Notes: generated by a model not told the origin, from the sequence alone. A stretch of DNA of 64,000 bases from Chiridota heheva (GCA_020152595.1 JAIGNY010002058.1:283501-347500), one strand, 5' to 3'. Counted from the first letter of the stretch, positions 12,755 to 22,850 are shown. Numbers and translations are program-made.

Positions 12755-13340
12755 ACACAAAATTCAATTGGAATTGGTACAATAGATTTGCTTCAAATCA
12801 ATAAGAATTGTAAAAATCAATTAGAAATGTAAAAATCAAATAGACTTGTACAATTCAATCAGATTTGGTTAGAAATCAGTAAATTTGATACAAAGCAGCG
12901 AGAATCAACAATTTAACTATTTGAAATTGATTTAAATCAATTTGGTGCAAATCAATCAGAATTGGTAGAAATAAAATACAAATCGATTAGATTTGATACA
13001 AATCAATCACATTTGATACAAATCAATCACACTTGGTACAAATCAATTATAACTGGTTCAAATAAAATACAAATCAATTAGATTTGATACAAATGAATAA
13101 GATTTATCACAAGTCAAATTAATTAGATTTGATACAACTGAATAAGATTTATTACAAGTCAATTATTGATACCATAAATCAATTAGATTTGGTACAAATC
13201 AACTGGATGTGGTACAAATCAATTACAAGAGCTAGTAAAAATCAATTAGATTTGGTAAAAATCTGCTATACTTGATACAAATCAAATATTTGAAATTGAT
13301 TCAAATCAATTTGGTGCAAATCAATCAGACTTGGTACAAA
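12755..13340. repeat. Degenerate 20-bp repeat
   Basis: These are diverged copies of an AATCAATTAGATTTGGTACA-like motif with indels. They merge on the right into the sharp 20-bp array, whose unit has the same ATCAATTA core. I read this as the older flank of the same family. Confidence 0.75.
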
Positions 13341-14043
13341 TCTATTACAATCGATGCAGATCAATTACAATCGATGCAGATCAATTACAATCGATGCAGA
13401 TCAATTACAATCGATGCAGATCAATTACAATCGATGCAGACCAATTACAATCGATGCAGATCAATTACAATCCATGCAGATCAATTACAATCCATGCAGA
13501 TCAATTACAATCCATGCAGATCAATTACAATCCATGCAGATCAATTACAATCCATGCAGATCAATTACAATCCATGCAGATCAATTACAATCCATGCAGA
13601 TCAATTACAATCGATGCAGATCAATTACAATCGATGCAGATCAATTACAATCCATGCAGATCAATTCCAATCGATGCAGATCAATTCCAATCGATGCAGA
13701 TCAATTCCAATCGATGCAGATCAATTCCAATCGATGCAGATCAATTCCAATCGATGCAGATCAATTCCAATCGATGCAGATCAATTACAATCGATGCAGA
13801 TCAATTACAATCGATGCAGATCAATTACAATCGATGCAGATCAATTACAATCCATGCAGATCAATTAGAATCCATGCAGATCAATTACAATCGATGCAGA
13901 TCAATTACAATCCATGCAGATCAATTACAATCCATGCAGATCAATTACAATCCATGCAGATCAATTACAATCGATGCAGATCAATTACAATCGATGCAGA
14001 TCAATTACAATCGATGCAGATCAATTACAATCAATGCAGATCA
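13341..14043. repeat. 20-bp minisatellite, about 35 exact-length copies
   Basis: TCAATTACAATCGATGCAGA repeats with no length change across about 700 bp. Variants cluster in runs: TCGATG first, then seven TCCATG units, later six TTCCAATCGATG units, then a mixture. Clustered variants show local multi-unit duplication. ATCGAT is palindromic and holds a CpG. The first unit read from the minus strand contains the proposed donor of the exon at 14029-14103. Confidence 0.97.
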
Positions 14044-14103
14044 AAAGTGAGTTTTGAAGGGGAGCAGCCCTTTGTATGTATATAAATGACCACTGGTCGC
14101 TAC
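14029..14103 (-). CDS. Weak candidate exon, unidentified gene 2
   Basis: The acceptor is attgagctgcatatcccag. With a two-base start, 24 codons are open (SDQWSFIYIQRAAPLQNS then LLICID) up to donor GATT|GTAATT, phase 1, which would fit the exon at 12670. With a phase-0 start the frame reads VATSGHLYTYKGLLPFKTHF and then stops. That start fits the phase-0 end of the exon at 17534. The two readings cannot both be right and an intermediate exon may be missing. Confidence 0.22.
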
Positions 14104-14560
14104 CTGGGATATGCAGCTCAATTCAAGTAAACTTAAGATCTACAATTTTGATGCAAATATATATAATATGTTAATTTTTATATATGTAACTTTTTTTGAA
14201 TTATTGCTGCAAATGGCATTAAAATGCTGTGATCTACAATAAATGTGATTCATGTCTTGAAAAATCTTCAATCTTGATCTTTATGAAAACCTTGTCATTG
14301 GATGAGGTTTCTTTTAAGTTAATGACATACATTATGTTCTGTATGTTCAATACAATAGCATTTCCAAGTATTTTAATCAAAAGACGTATTTTAATCAAAA
14401 GACTGATTTTAAAGTATGGGATTCAAATGATGTTGTTAACCTATTTCTTGATTTCTTAAACCATAAGAGACTAAAATACAAAACCACTGCTTTATATGTC
14501 GCCTCATTAAGTATGAATCCTAGATGCACAGATTGAATGTGACAACCAGAAATGAAATAA
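14104..14560. other. Unique AT-rich sequence
   Basis: This is non-repetitive sequence apart from a twofold TTTTAATCAAAAGAC motif near 14380. A 76-codon plus-strand frame (14229-14459) has no supporting signal. Nothing else was seen. Confidence 0.6.
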
Positions 14561-14794
14561 TTCTAGGCAGCATGGGGATTATTGATTGAAGAAGGGTTAC
14601 CTAGGCAGCGTGGGGATTATTGATTGTAGAAGGGTTACCTAAGCAGCATGGGGATTATTGATTGCAGAAGGGTTACTTAAGCAGCATGCGGATCATTGAT
14701 TGCAGAAGGGTTACTTAAGTAGCATGGGGATTATTGATTGCAGAAGGGCTACCTAAGCAGCGTGGGGATTATTGAATGCAGAAGGGTTACTTAA

Positions 14795-14895
14795 CCCTTA
14801 CTCTACCACGCGGCGATATTATCGCCGTTTTGGGTGCCCCGTCTTTGGCCCCGCCTCCCGAGCGCATTTTCAAAAGAGTGCTGGAAGAGTAAGGG
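14795..14895. mobile_element. TTAA-flanked MITE, copy 1 (piggyBac-like ends)
   Basis: The 101-bp element begins CCCTTACTCTACCA and ends in the inverse of that sequence with one mismatch (GGAAGAGTAAGGG). TTAA stands directly on both sides (14791-14794 and 14896-14899). TTAA target duplication and a CCC...GGG terminal inverted repeat are the marks of piggyBac-superfamily non-autonomous elements. Internally it holds the near-palindrome CGGCGATATTATCGCCG and a GC-rich middle. It has no coding capacity. Confidence 0.8.
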
Positions 14896-14899
14896 TTAA

Positions 14900-15028
14900 T
14901 CAACCCGCGACATATCGCCAACCGAAAATATAGGCAGCATGATCGGTGGGGCCCAGCGGGTCCCGACAGCGGAAGGGGCCAGACTTTTCTGCCTGGAAGA
15001 CAGAGGACTCTCAATAATCACGCCTTGA
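14900..15028. mobile_element. Spacer segment between MITE copies 1 and 2
   Basis: This GC-rich segment starts TCAACCCGCGAC and ends ACGCCTTGA. With its flanking TTAA sites the ends read TTAATCAA and TTGATTAA, an inverted pair. It does not resemble the host 38-bp repeat. An almost identical segment follows MITE copy 2, so MITE plus spacer was duplicated as one block, or the whole is a composite element. Confidence 0.6.
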
Positions 15029-15032
15029 TTAA

Positions 15033-15130
15033 CCCTTACTCTACCACTGGCGATAATATCGCCATTTTGGGTGCCCGTCTTTGGCCCCGCCTCCCGAGCG
15101 CATTTTCAAAAGAGTGCGGTAGAGTAAGGG
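15033..15130. mobile_element. TTAA-flanked MITE, copy 2
   Basis: This 98-bp copy has the CCCTTACTCTACCA terminus and the matching right end GGTAGAGTAAGGG, bounded by TTAA at 15029-15032 and 15131-15134. Its internal palindrome is TGGCGATAATATCGCCA, differing from copies 1 and 3 at the outer and central bases. Confidence 0.8.
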
Positions 15131-15134
15131 TTAA

Positions 15135-15267
15135 TCAACCCGCGACATATGCGCCAACCCGAAATATAGGCAGCATGATCGGTGGGCGGCCCAGCGGGTC
15201 CCGACAGCGGAAGGGGCCCGACTTTTCTGCCTGGAAGACAGAGGACCCTTCAATAATCACGCCTTGA
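15135..15267. mobile_element. Spacer segment between MITE copies 2 and 3
   Basis: This is a second copy of the TCAACCCGCGAC...CACGCCTTGA segment, differing from the first by a few substitutions and short indels. See the segment at 14900. Confidence 0.6.
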
Positions 15268-15271
15268 TTAA

Positions 15272-15371
15272 CCCTTACTCTACCACACGGCGATATTATC
15301 GCCGTTTTGGGTGCCCCGTCTTTGGCCCGCCTCCCGAGCGCATTTTCAAAAGAGTGCTGGTAGAGTAAGGG
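15272..15371. mobile_element. TTAA-flanked MITE, copy 3
   Basis: This 100-bp copy has inverted ends CCCTTACTCTACCA and TGGTAGAGTAAGGG, a perfect 14-bp pair, bounded by TTAA at 15268-15271 and 15372-15375. The right TTAA rejoins the 38-bp host repeat (TTAAGCAGCAT). Confidence 0.85.
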
Positions 15372-16512
15372 TTAAGCAGCATTCGGATTATTAATTGCAG
15401 AAGGGTTACTTAAGTAGCATGGGGATTATTGATTGCAGAAGGGCTACCTAAGCAGCGTGGGGATTATTGATTGTAGAAGGGTTACCTAAGCAGCATGGGG
15501 ATTATTGATTGCAGAAGGGTTACCTAAGCAGCATGGGGATTATTGAATGCAGAAGGGTTACTTAAGCAGCATGGGGATTATTAATTGCAGAAGGGTTACC
15601 TAAGCAGCATGGGGATTATTGATTGCAGAAGGGTTACCTAAGCAGCATGGGGATTATTGATTGCAGAAGGGTTACTTAAGCAGCATGGGGATTATTGATT
15701 GCAGAAGGGTTACTTAAGCAGCATGGGGATTATTGATTGCAGAAGGGTTACCTAAGCAGCATGGGGATTATTGATTGCAGAAGGGTTACCTAAGCAGCAT
15801 GGGGATTATTGATTGCAGAAGGGTTACCTAAGCAGCATGGGGATAATTGAATGCAGAAGGGTTACTTAAGCAGCATGGGGATTATTAATTGCAGAAGGGC
15901 TACCTAAGCAGCGTGGGGATTATTGAGTGCAGAAGGGTTACTTAAGCAGCATGGGGATTATTGATTGCAGAAGGGCTACCTAAGCAGCGTGGGGATTATT
16001 GATTGCAGAAGGGTTACCTAAGCAGCATGGGGATTATTGATTGCAGAAGGGTTACCTAAGCAGCATGGGGATTATTGATTGCAGAAGGGTTACTTAAGCA
16101 GCATGGGGATTATTGATTGCAGAAGGCTTACTTAAGCAGCATGGGGATTATTGATTGCAGAAGGGTTACCTAAGCAGCATGGGGATTATTGATTGCAGAA
16201 GGGTTACCTAAGCAGCATGGGGATTATTGATTGCAGAAGGGTTACTTAAGCAGCATGGGGATTATTGATTGCAGAAGGGTTACTTAAGCAGCATGGGGAT
16301 TATTGATTGCAGAAGGGTTACTTAAGCAGCATGGGGATTATTGATTGAAGAAGGGTTACCTAGGCAGCGTGGGGATTATTGAATGCAGAAGGGTTACCTA
16401 GGCAGCGTGGGGATTATTGATTGCAGAAGGGTTACCTAGGCAGCGTGGGGATTATTAAATGCAGAAGGGTTACCTAGGCAGCGTGGGGATTATTGAATGC
16501 AGAAGGGTTACC

Positions 16513-17050
16513 AAATGGTTCAATATAATGAAAAGAAATAATTAATTTTTATTTTGTCTGATCTCAGTATCTAGCAAGGACAGCCTTTTACTCCATCAAT
16601 ATGAGGATGAGCAGCCATGCGATTATTTGGAATATTAATTGAAAAACACAAAAACAGATTGCATCACAAAGCCAAGTAAACCATGACTATAGGTTCTTGA
16701 TGGAAGTCAATGAAACTTTGAACAAGTTAAATTTTAAGCCTTTCATTAATTAAAAGAGCAATAAAGACAATTGCAATTCAGGTCATTTTTACCATGTATG
16801 TTTTTATATTTGAAAAATTACTGTAGCTAGATATATATAGTCATATTCCAAATATCCATCATTGCAGAATTGTTTTAAAAGATTTATAGAAAGATGTATA
16901 TTAAACTTGATATCATCAGATACTCTTCGTTGTTTGATCACTGTATGTAGTTTACATATATGATTTGTATACAAATCTGTATAAAGCATGATACACAATT
17001 CGACACTGTTGCAATATACAGCTCTTTAAGACTCAACAAAATGACTGAAG
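16513..17050. other. Unique AT-rich sequence
   Basis: This is non-repetitive sequence. On the minus strand a good polypyrimidine acceptor (ttgctcttttaattaatgaaag, near 16745) precedes a short open frame, but no convincing donor follows. No gene is called. Confidence 0.55.
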
Positions 17051-17052
17051 TC

Positions 17053-17440
17053 GACTAGTTTATTAAGCCTTGAGTACTAGACTGGTTTATTAAGCCTCGA
17101 GTACTGGACTGGTTTATTAAGCCTCGAGTACTGGACTGGTTTCTTAAGCCTCGAGTACTGGACTGGTTTCTTAAGCCTTGAGTACTGGACTGGTTTCTTA
17201 AGCCTCGAGTATAGAGTGGCATCTTAAGCCTTGAGTAATAGACTGGTTTCTTAAGCCTTAAGTACTGGACTGGTTTCTTAAGCCTTGAGTACTGGACTGG
17301 TTTCTTAAGCCTTGGGTAATAGACTGGTTTCTTAAGCCTTGAGTACTGGACTGGTTTCTTAAGCCTTGAGTACTGGACTGGTTTATTAAGCCACGAGTAC
17401 TGGACTGGTTTATTAAGCATTGAGTACTGAACTGGTTTAT
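17053..17440. repeat. 27-bp minisatellite, about 14 copies
   Basis: The unit ACTGGTTTCTTAAGCCTTGA then GTACTGG has length 27, so an open frame passes through on the minus strand. Variants are TTATTA/TTCTTA and CTCGAG/CTTGAG. It lies about 95 bp downstream of the proposed donor at 17534. Confidence 0.95.
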
Positions 17441-17533
17441 CTATGGGTCACATGACGACATATGCTAAACTTGGGTAAAGTGTTATTGAACACAGAAGCT
17501 TATGAATAGCACAGAAAGGACCACATCGAGTAC

Positions 17534-17576
17534 CTTCAGATAGATGGACACAGATAAGTGATAACCCTGTATACCT
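17534..17576 (-). CDS. Candidate small exon, unidentified gene 2
   Basis: There are 43 nt between acceptor gaatgcatgcag and donor CTGAAG|GTACTC. The one-base start completes an Arg codon from the preceding exon and 14 codons follow: GIQGYHLSVSIYLK, ending at phase 0. The intron to the preceding exon is only 115 bp. The frame stays open for a further 17 codons past the donor. Confidence 0.42.
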
Positions 17577-17691
17577 CTGCATGCATTCAATTCATCGCTC
17601 ACAGAGCAGTGAAGCAAAACTCATGACTCCCTTCTTGCACTGTTTGATTTTCAGATACACCATCTCCTTCCATCTCTATTTAATAATTCAC

Positions 17692-17788
17692 CTTTCCAAG
17701 AATTGAAAGGTGTTAAAATTATCTTCCAGTATATGAACAAGCTTTTCATTAAAACCAGTGGCATTTCCCCATTTTGCCCAAATGTTTG
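17692..17788 (-). CDS. Candidate internal exon, unidentified gene 2
   Basis: The acceptor is catgtccctgtctaaag and the donor is CTTGGAAAG|GTGAAT. The single open frame gives 31 codons: NIWAKWGNATGFNEK, then LVHILEDNFNTFQFLE. The amino-acid make-up (Trp, acidic and aromatic residues, no simple repeats) is the most protein-like of the gene 2 exons. It ends with two overhanging bases that the exon at 17576 completes. The family was not recognised. A plus-strand frame at 17758-17997 overlaps it antisense and is disregarded. Confidence 0.55.
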
Positions 17789-18312
17789 CTTTAGACAGGG
17801 ACATGAAGTCTTGCCATTTTAATAATAGATTCAGATGGAAAGAAACTGACAAAGCATGCATGCATCATGTTGTCACTTGTTTGATGGGGCAGAGATTTTC
17901 AGGATGTGTAAATATAGATGGTGAAATAAACTGCTTTCTTTATAGCATGACTACTTGCTACTTGCTTGTGCTAAACTTAATCAAGATTCATCTTTAAAAG
18001 AATAAAAGCAATGGCACACTTATTGTCAGTGAATAGTCTTTCTGTATGCTTAATTATTTTGATAGGCACTTTTATAATGAAAATTACAATATGAAGGCGA
18101 TCTTAGATCTTTTGTAAAGTATTGCAATTAAAAATAGAAGAAGAATCTTGACAGGCATTATGTCATGATGGTAATTACAATATGATGGGGGCCTTATAGT
18201 CTGAATAGCCCTTAAAGATTACTCAACTTAAACCTTCTGCATTTCAAACTTATTTTACTTTTCATTGCTTTCCTGTCTGGAGCAAAGAAAGGTTCGATAT
18301 GGAATACAGTTG
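17789..18312. other. Unique sequence
   Basis: This is non-repetitive AT-rich sequence upstream (minus sense) of the exon at 17692-17788. No further exon could be supported. Confidence 0.55.
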
Positions 18313-19530
18313 AAAAATGAAGACAGCTGGGAAAAGGGAAGGGTGGGGGAAGAAATGGAAGGGTGAAGAAGAAAGTAAAGAGTGATGAAGAAAGTGAAAG
18401 GTGATAAAGAGAAGGGTGGGAAAGGAAAGGAAGGGTGGGAAGAAAGTGAAGGGTTATAAAAGAGAAGGGTGGGAAAGGAAAGGAAGGGTGGGGAAAGGAA
18501 AGGAAGGGTGGGAAAGGAAAGGAAGGGTGGGGAAGAAAGGGGAGAATGCGGAAGGAAGGGAAGGGTGGGGAACAAATGGAAGGGTGGGGAACAAAGGGAA
18601 GGGTGGGGAAGAAAGAGAAGGGTGGGGAAGAAAGAGAAGGGTGGGGAAGAAAGAGAAGGGTGGGGAAGAAAGGAAGAGGAGGAGAAGAATAGGAAGGGTG
18701 GAGAAGAAAGTGAAGAAGGGTGGGGGGAAGGGAATAGTGGGGAAGAAAGGGGAAGGATGGGTGAGGAAGAAAGGGAAGGGGAAGAAAGAGGGTGGGAAGG
18801 GAAGGGGAAAGAAAGGAAAGGGTGGGAAGAAAGAAGGTGGGAAAGGGAAGGGTGGGGGAAGAAAAGGAAAGGTGGAGAAAGAGAAGAATGAGGAGGAAAG
18901 GGAAGGGTATGGATGAAAGGGAAGGATGGAGAAGAAAGTGAGGATGAAGAAAGTGAAGGGTGGGGAAGAAAAGGGTGGGGAAGAAAAGGAAGAGTGGGGA
19001 AGAAAAGTAAGGGTGGGAAAGAAAGGGAAGGGTGGGAAAGAAAGGAAAGGGTGGAACAAAAATGGAAGGGTGGGGAAGAAATGGAAGGGTGGGGAAGAAA
19101 TGGAAGGGTGGGGAAGAAATGGAAGGGAAGAAAAGGAAGAGTGGGGAAGAAAGAGAAAAGTGGGGAAGAAAAAAGAAGGGTGGGAAAGAAAGGGAAGGGT
19201 TGGGAAGACAGGGAAGGGTGGAGAAGAAAGGGAAGGGTGGGCAACAAAATGAAGGGTGGGGTAGAAAGGGAAGGGTGGGGAAGAAAGGGAATGGTGGGAA
19301 AGAAAGGGAAGGGTGGGAAAGAAAGGGAAGGGTGGGAAGAAAGGGAAGGGTGGGGAAGAAAGGGAAGGGTGGGGAAAAAAGGAAAGGTGGAGAAAGGGAA
19401 GGGTGGGGGGAAAGGAAGGGTATGGAAGAAAGGGAAGGATGGGGAAGAAAGTGAGGATGAAGAAAGTGAAGGGTGGGGAAGGGAAGGGTGGGGAAGAAAG
19501 AGAAGGGTGGGAAGAAAGAAAAGGGTGGGC
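18313..19530. repeat. Polypurine 18-19-bp minisatellite (G4/H-DNA type)
   Basis: The plus strand is almost pure purine for about 1.2 kb, with units such as GGGAAGAAAGGGAAGGGTGG. Nearly the only pyrimidine is the T of GGGTGGG. Four G-runs with short loops occur in nearly every unit, so canonical quadruplex motifs are abundant, and the purine bias with mirror symmetry also permits triplex. The Gly/Lys/Glu-rich and Ser/Phe/Pro-rich frames on the two strands are compositional artefacts. Confidence 0.95.
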
Positions 19531-19645
19531 GAAGGGGGAGATGTTAGAGGATGAAGAAGACGAAGAGAGCTGGGGGATAGCTAGGGAAGGTTATATATAG
19601 TCAATGAAGGTATTAGGAAATATAGAGAAAAGAAGTGTAGAGGAC

Positions 19646-20125
19646 AAAGGAGTAATATAAGGGCCAGAAAGTGAGGCTAACATAAAGGAGTAATATAAGG
19701 GCCAGAAAGTGAGGCTAGAGTAAAGGAGTAATATAAGGGCCAGAAAGTGAGGCTAAAGTAAAGGAGTAATATAAGGGCCAGCTAGTAGCCCCAGTGAGGC
19801 TAACATTAAGGAGTGATATAAGGGCCAGCTAGTGCCCCAAGTGAGGCTAAAGTTAATGAGTAATATAAGAGCCAGCTAGTGGTCCCAGTGAGGCTAAAGT
19901 TATGGATTAAAATAAGGGCCAGCTAGTGGGCTCAGCCAGGCTTAAGTTAAGGTGTAATAATAGAGCCACTTAGTGGTCCCAGTGAGGCTAAACTTAAGAA
20001 ATAATATAAGGGCCAGCCAGTGGTCCAAGTGGGACTAAAGTTAAGGAGTTGTATAAGGGTCAACTACTGGTCCAAATGAGGCTAAAGTTAAGGAGTTGTA
20101 TAAGGGTCAACTAGTGGACCTAGTG
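19646..20125. repeat. About 38-48-bp degenerate minisatellite, 11 copies
   Basis: Units carry AAGGAGTAATATAAGGGCCA followed by GAAAGTGAGGCTAA or GCTAGTGGTCCCAGTGAGGC. Copies diverge steadily to the right. The array ends about 40 bp before the LINE fragment. Confidence 0.88.
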
Positions 20126-20164
20126 AGGGTAGTTTAATAAGAAAAAAGTGTAATTATGAATTAA

Positions 20165-22850
20165 GATATGGTTTAAGGGCTAATCTGAATAAATCTTACC
20201 TTTTCCTACTAAAACCTTCTTGTCACTCACTTCCAGACTATATATTGACAATTTTGATTTCCCAATTAATACTGGCCGGATCAAATTTCTTGGTATCTTT
20301 TTTACGCAGAGAGATGAGGATTTTTTAGTCCTAACTACCTACTGAAACTCTTATAGACTTAAAGATAAGTTGCGGATGTGGTCCCAGCAGAATCTTTCCC
20401 CTCTGGGAAAAATTACAGATCATAAAAGCTTTAGCTCTTTCCCACTTAATTTATGTTGCATCGGTATTGCCAAATCCACCTCGTGGGTTTTATAAGGAGC
20501 TTGATTGTGTTTTGTATAATGTTTTATCTGGAATGGAAAAACCGACAAAATAAAACGTTGTGTTCTTATTCATTTAACTAAGTCTGGAGGTCTTAACATG
20601 GTACACATCAAGTCTTGTTTTTAATGCTTTAGATATTGCATGGGTAAAACGTTACTTGGTTAGCGACAATTCATTTTGGTCTTCATTTTTGGATATCTAC
20701 CTCTCTTCGAAGGGGAAAAGTTTTCTTTTTAAGTGGAATCAAATGCCAGGTGAGGTGAACATTAAGAATAAACTCATTAACAATGTCTGTCGGGCATGGG
20801 CTTATGTTAATTGTTATAACCAGAGTTGTTTTTCTAACGAGATAATTTGGAATAATAGTCATATCCGTATAATAGTCATATCCGTATTAACAACAAACCC
20901 ATTTTCATTTCTACCTTGCTAGCAAAAAATTGTGTTAGTGTTTGTGATTTGTTAGTTGTTGATGGTAACTTTTTAGAATGAAGAATTTTGTCAAAAGTTT
21001 GATGTTTACTCTGTGCCTTTTACTACGTATTATGGTATTACTAGAGTGATCCTAGAGAATGGATAAGCTATTATGGTATTACTAGGGTGATCCTAGAAAA
21101 TGGATAAGCTATTATGGTATTACTAGGGCGATGCCTAGAGAATGGATGAGCTATTATGGTATAACTAGGGTGATCCTAGAGAATGGATGAGCTATTATGG
21201 TATTACTAGGGCGATAGAGAATGGATGAGCTATTATGGTATTACTAGGACAATCCTAGAGAATGGATAAGCTATTATGGTATTACTAGGGTGATCCTAGA
21301 GAATGAATAAGCTATTATGGTATTACTAGGGTGATCCTAGAAAATGGATAAGTTATTATGGTATTACTAGGGTGATCCTAGAAAATGGATAAGCTATTAT
21401 GGTATTACTAGGGCGAAGCCTAGAGAATGGATGAGCTATTATGGTATTACTACAGTGATCCTAGAGAATGGATGAGCTATTACGGTATTACTAGGGTGAT
21501 CCTAGAGAATGGATAAGCTGTTATGGTATTACTAGGGTGATCCTAGAAAATGGATAAGCTATTATGGTATTACTAGGATGATCCTAGAGAATGGATAAGC
21601 TATTATGGTATTACTAGGGTGATCCTAGAAAATGGATAAGCTATTATGGTATTACTAAGGTGATCCTAGAGAATGGATAAGCTGTTATGGTATTACCAGG
21701 GCGATGCCTGGAGAATGGATGAGCTATTATGGTATTACTAGGGTGATCCTAGAAAATGGATAAGCTATTATGGTATTACTAGGGTGATCCTAGAGAATGG
21801 ATAAGCTATTATGGTATTACTAGGGTGATCCTAGAAAATGGATAAGCTATTATGGTATTACTAGGATGATCCTAGAAAATGGATAAGCTATTATTATATT
21901 ACTAGGATGATCCTAGAGAATGGATAAGCTATTATGGTATTACTAGGGTGATCCTAGAGAATGGATGAGCTATTATGGTATTACTAGGGTGATCCTAGAA
22001 AATGGATGAGCTATTATGGTATTACTAAGGTGATTCTAGAGAATGGATAAGCTGTTTAGTATTACTAGGGTGATCCTAGAGAGTGGATGAGCTCTCATAC
22101 AAACATAGATCTTGATGCTACCACTTCGCCTGGATTTTTAGTTCTAAATCTTGGTGGTGAAATAAACGTAACAAGATTTGTGTAAGATTCTGGTAAACTG
22201 TTTAACTCTAAATCCAATCGCTCGGCGGAAATGGGTAATTGATTTTCAGGATAATGTTCTTAATTGGAATTCTATTTACCGTTCTTGTCATGTTTCTGTT
22301 ATGGATACCAAAGTGAGGTATTTCCAGTACAAATTCCGTAGCAGCTTCTTTGTCACAAATCAGTATTTAAGTAAAGTGGGAATTCGTAACGAATGTCTGT
22401 GTAGCTTTTGTCATTCTATAATTGAGACAATGATAAATCTCTTTTGGAGCTGCCATTTTACACATTCCTTCTGGGTGTGTTTGCAAAGCTTCCTTGGTGT
22501 AGCAGTTTTGCCACCTTCATACGAGATTGTTTGCTTTGGCGATATAAGTGATAGAGATAATTATTTAAACTTTGTTATTTTCAATGCAAAGCTTTTTGTT
22601 TTTTCCTTGTAAATTCGATATAAGTATTCCTGTTGTTAGGAACTTCCCTTCGAGACTGAGTCACTTCTTAAGGGTCGAGAAGTATATTTAAGTTAAAAAC
22701 GATTGGTTAACCACTTATTTTAGAAAGCTTGACTCACTTCCCAAATTAAGAGATCTTTGTTTTGAGGTTTAAACTTGTTTTTTTTTTGTTTTTTTTTCCC
22801 AGTTGATGTTGGTTGTTGCCTAAGGCAATTGATTTATTCAATACATCATT
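20165..22850 (+). mobile_element. 5'-truncated L1-like LINE fragment (ORF2 3' part)
   Basis: Conceptual pieces match the end of an L1/Tx1-type ORF2. They are NLNKSYLF, RIKFLGIFFTQRDEDF, LRMWSQQNLSPLGKIT, KALALSHLIYVASVLPNPP and SGGLNMVHI-like sequence, then ALDIAWVKRYLVSDNSFWSS. After the internal tandem array come WVIDFQDNVLNWNSIY, DTKVRYFQYKFRS and the C-terminal Cys motif CLCSFCHSIIETMINLFWSC. The open frame changes several times (for example between KIT and KALA) and has stops, so it is dead. The endonuclease and most of the RT are missing. The 3' end lies near 22850 without a clear poly(A) tail. The middle (21028-22092) is a tandem expansion of its own ORF. Its age appears moderate, since long stretches stay open. 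Confidence 0.85.
21028..22092. repeat. 41/42-bp minisatellite derived from the LINE's own ORF2, 26 copies
   Basis: The unit is TATTATGGTATTACTAGGGT then GATCCTAGAGAATGGATAAGC (41 bp). Three copies keep a 42-bp form, GCGATGCCTAGAGAATGG or close variants, that reads YYGITRAMPREWMS in the LINE frame. Sequence before the array ends in this peptide, and sequence after the last copy continues it (SSHTNIDLD). The array is therefore an in-place amplification of 14 LINE codons, and the 41-bp form arose by a 1-bp loss and then spread. Confidence 0.93.

Larger units (their letters stand above)
14563..16512. repeat. 38-bp minisatellite, interrupted by MITEs
   Basis: The unit reads GCAGCATGGGGATTATTGAT then TGCAGAAGGGTTACCTAA, with ACTTAA/ACCTAA/CCTAGG variants. 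There are about 6 copies left and 30 copies right of the MITE cluster at 14791-15375. The TTAA in the ACTTAAGC form of the unit is the insertion target. Confidence 0.96.

Noticed and set aside
13341-14043. CRISPR-like regular repeat
   Set aside because: The repeats adjoin with no unique spacers, and the surroundings are eukaryotic with introns. The same holds for the other arrays.
14787-15267. 75- and 80-codon frames in the GC-rich block
   Set aside because: They cross MITE ends and spacer boundaries. MITEs of this size do not encode protein.
17758-17997. Plus-strand 79-codon frame starting MAFPHFAQMFALDRD
   Set aside because: It is antisense to the better supported minus-strand exon at 17692-17788 and has no splice or start context.
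18255-19600. Gly/Lys/Glu-rich and Pro/Phe/Ser-rich frames
   Set aside because: They are the consequence of purine-only versus pyrimidine-only strands, which lack most stop codons.
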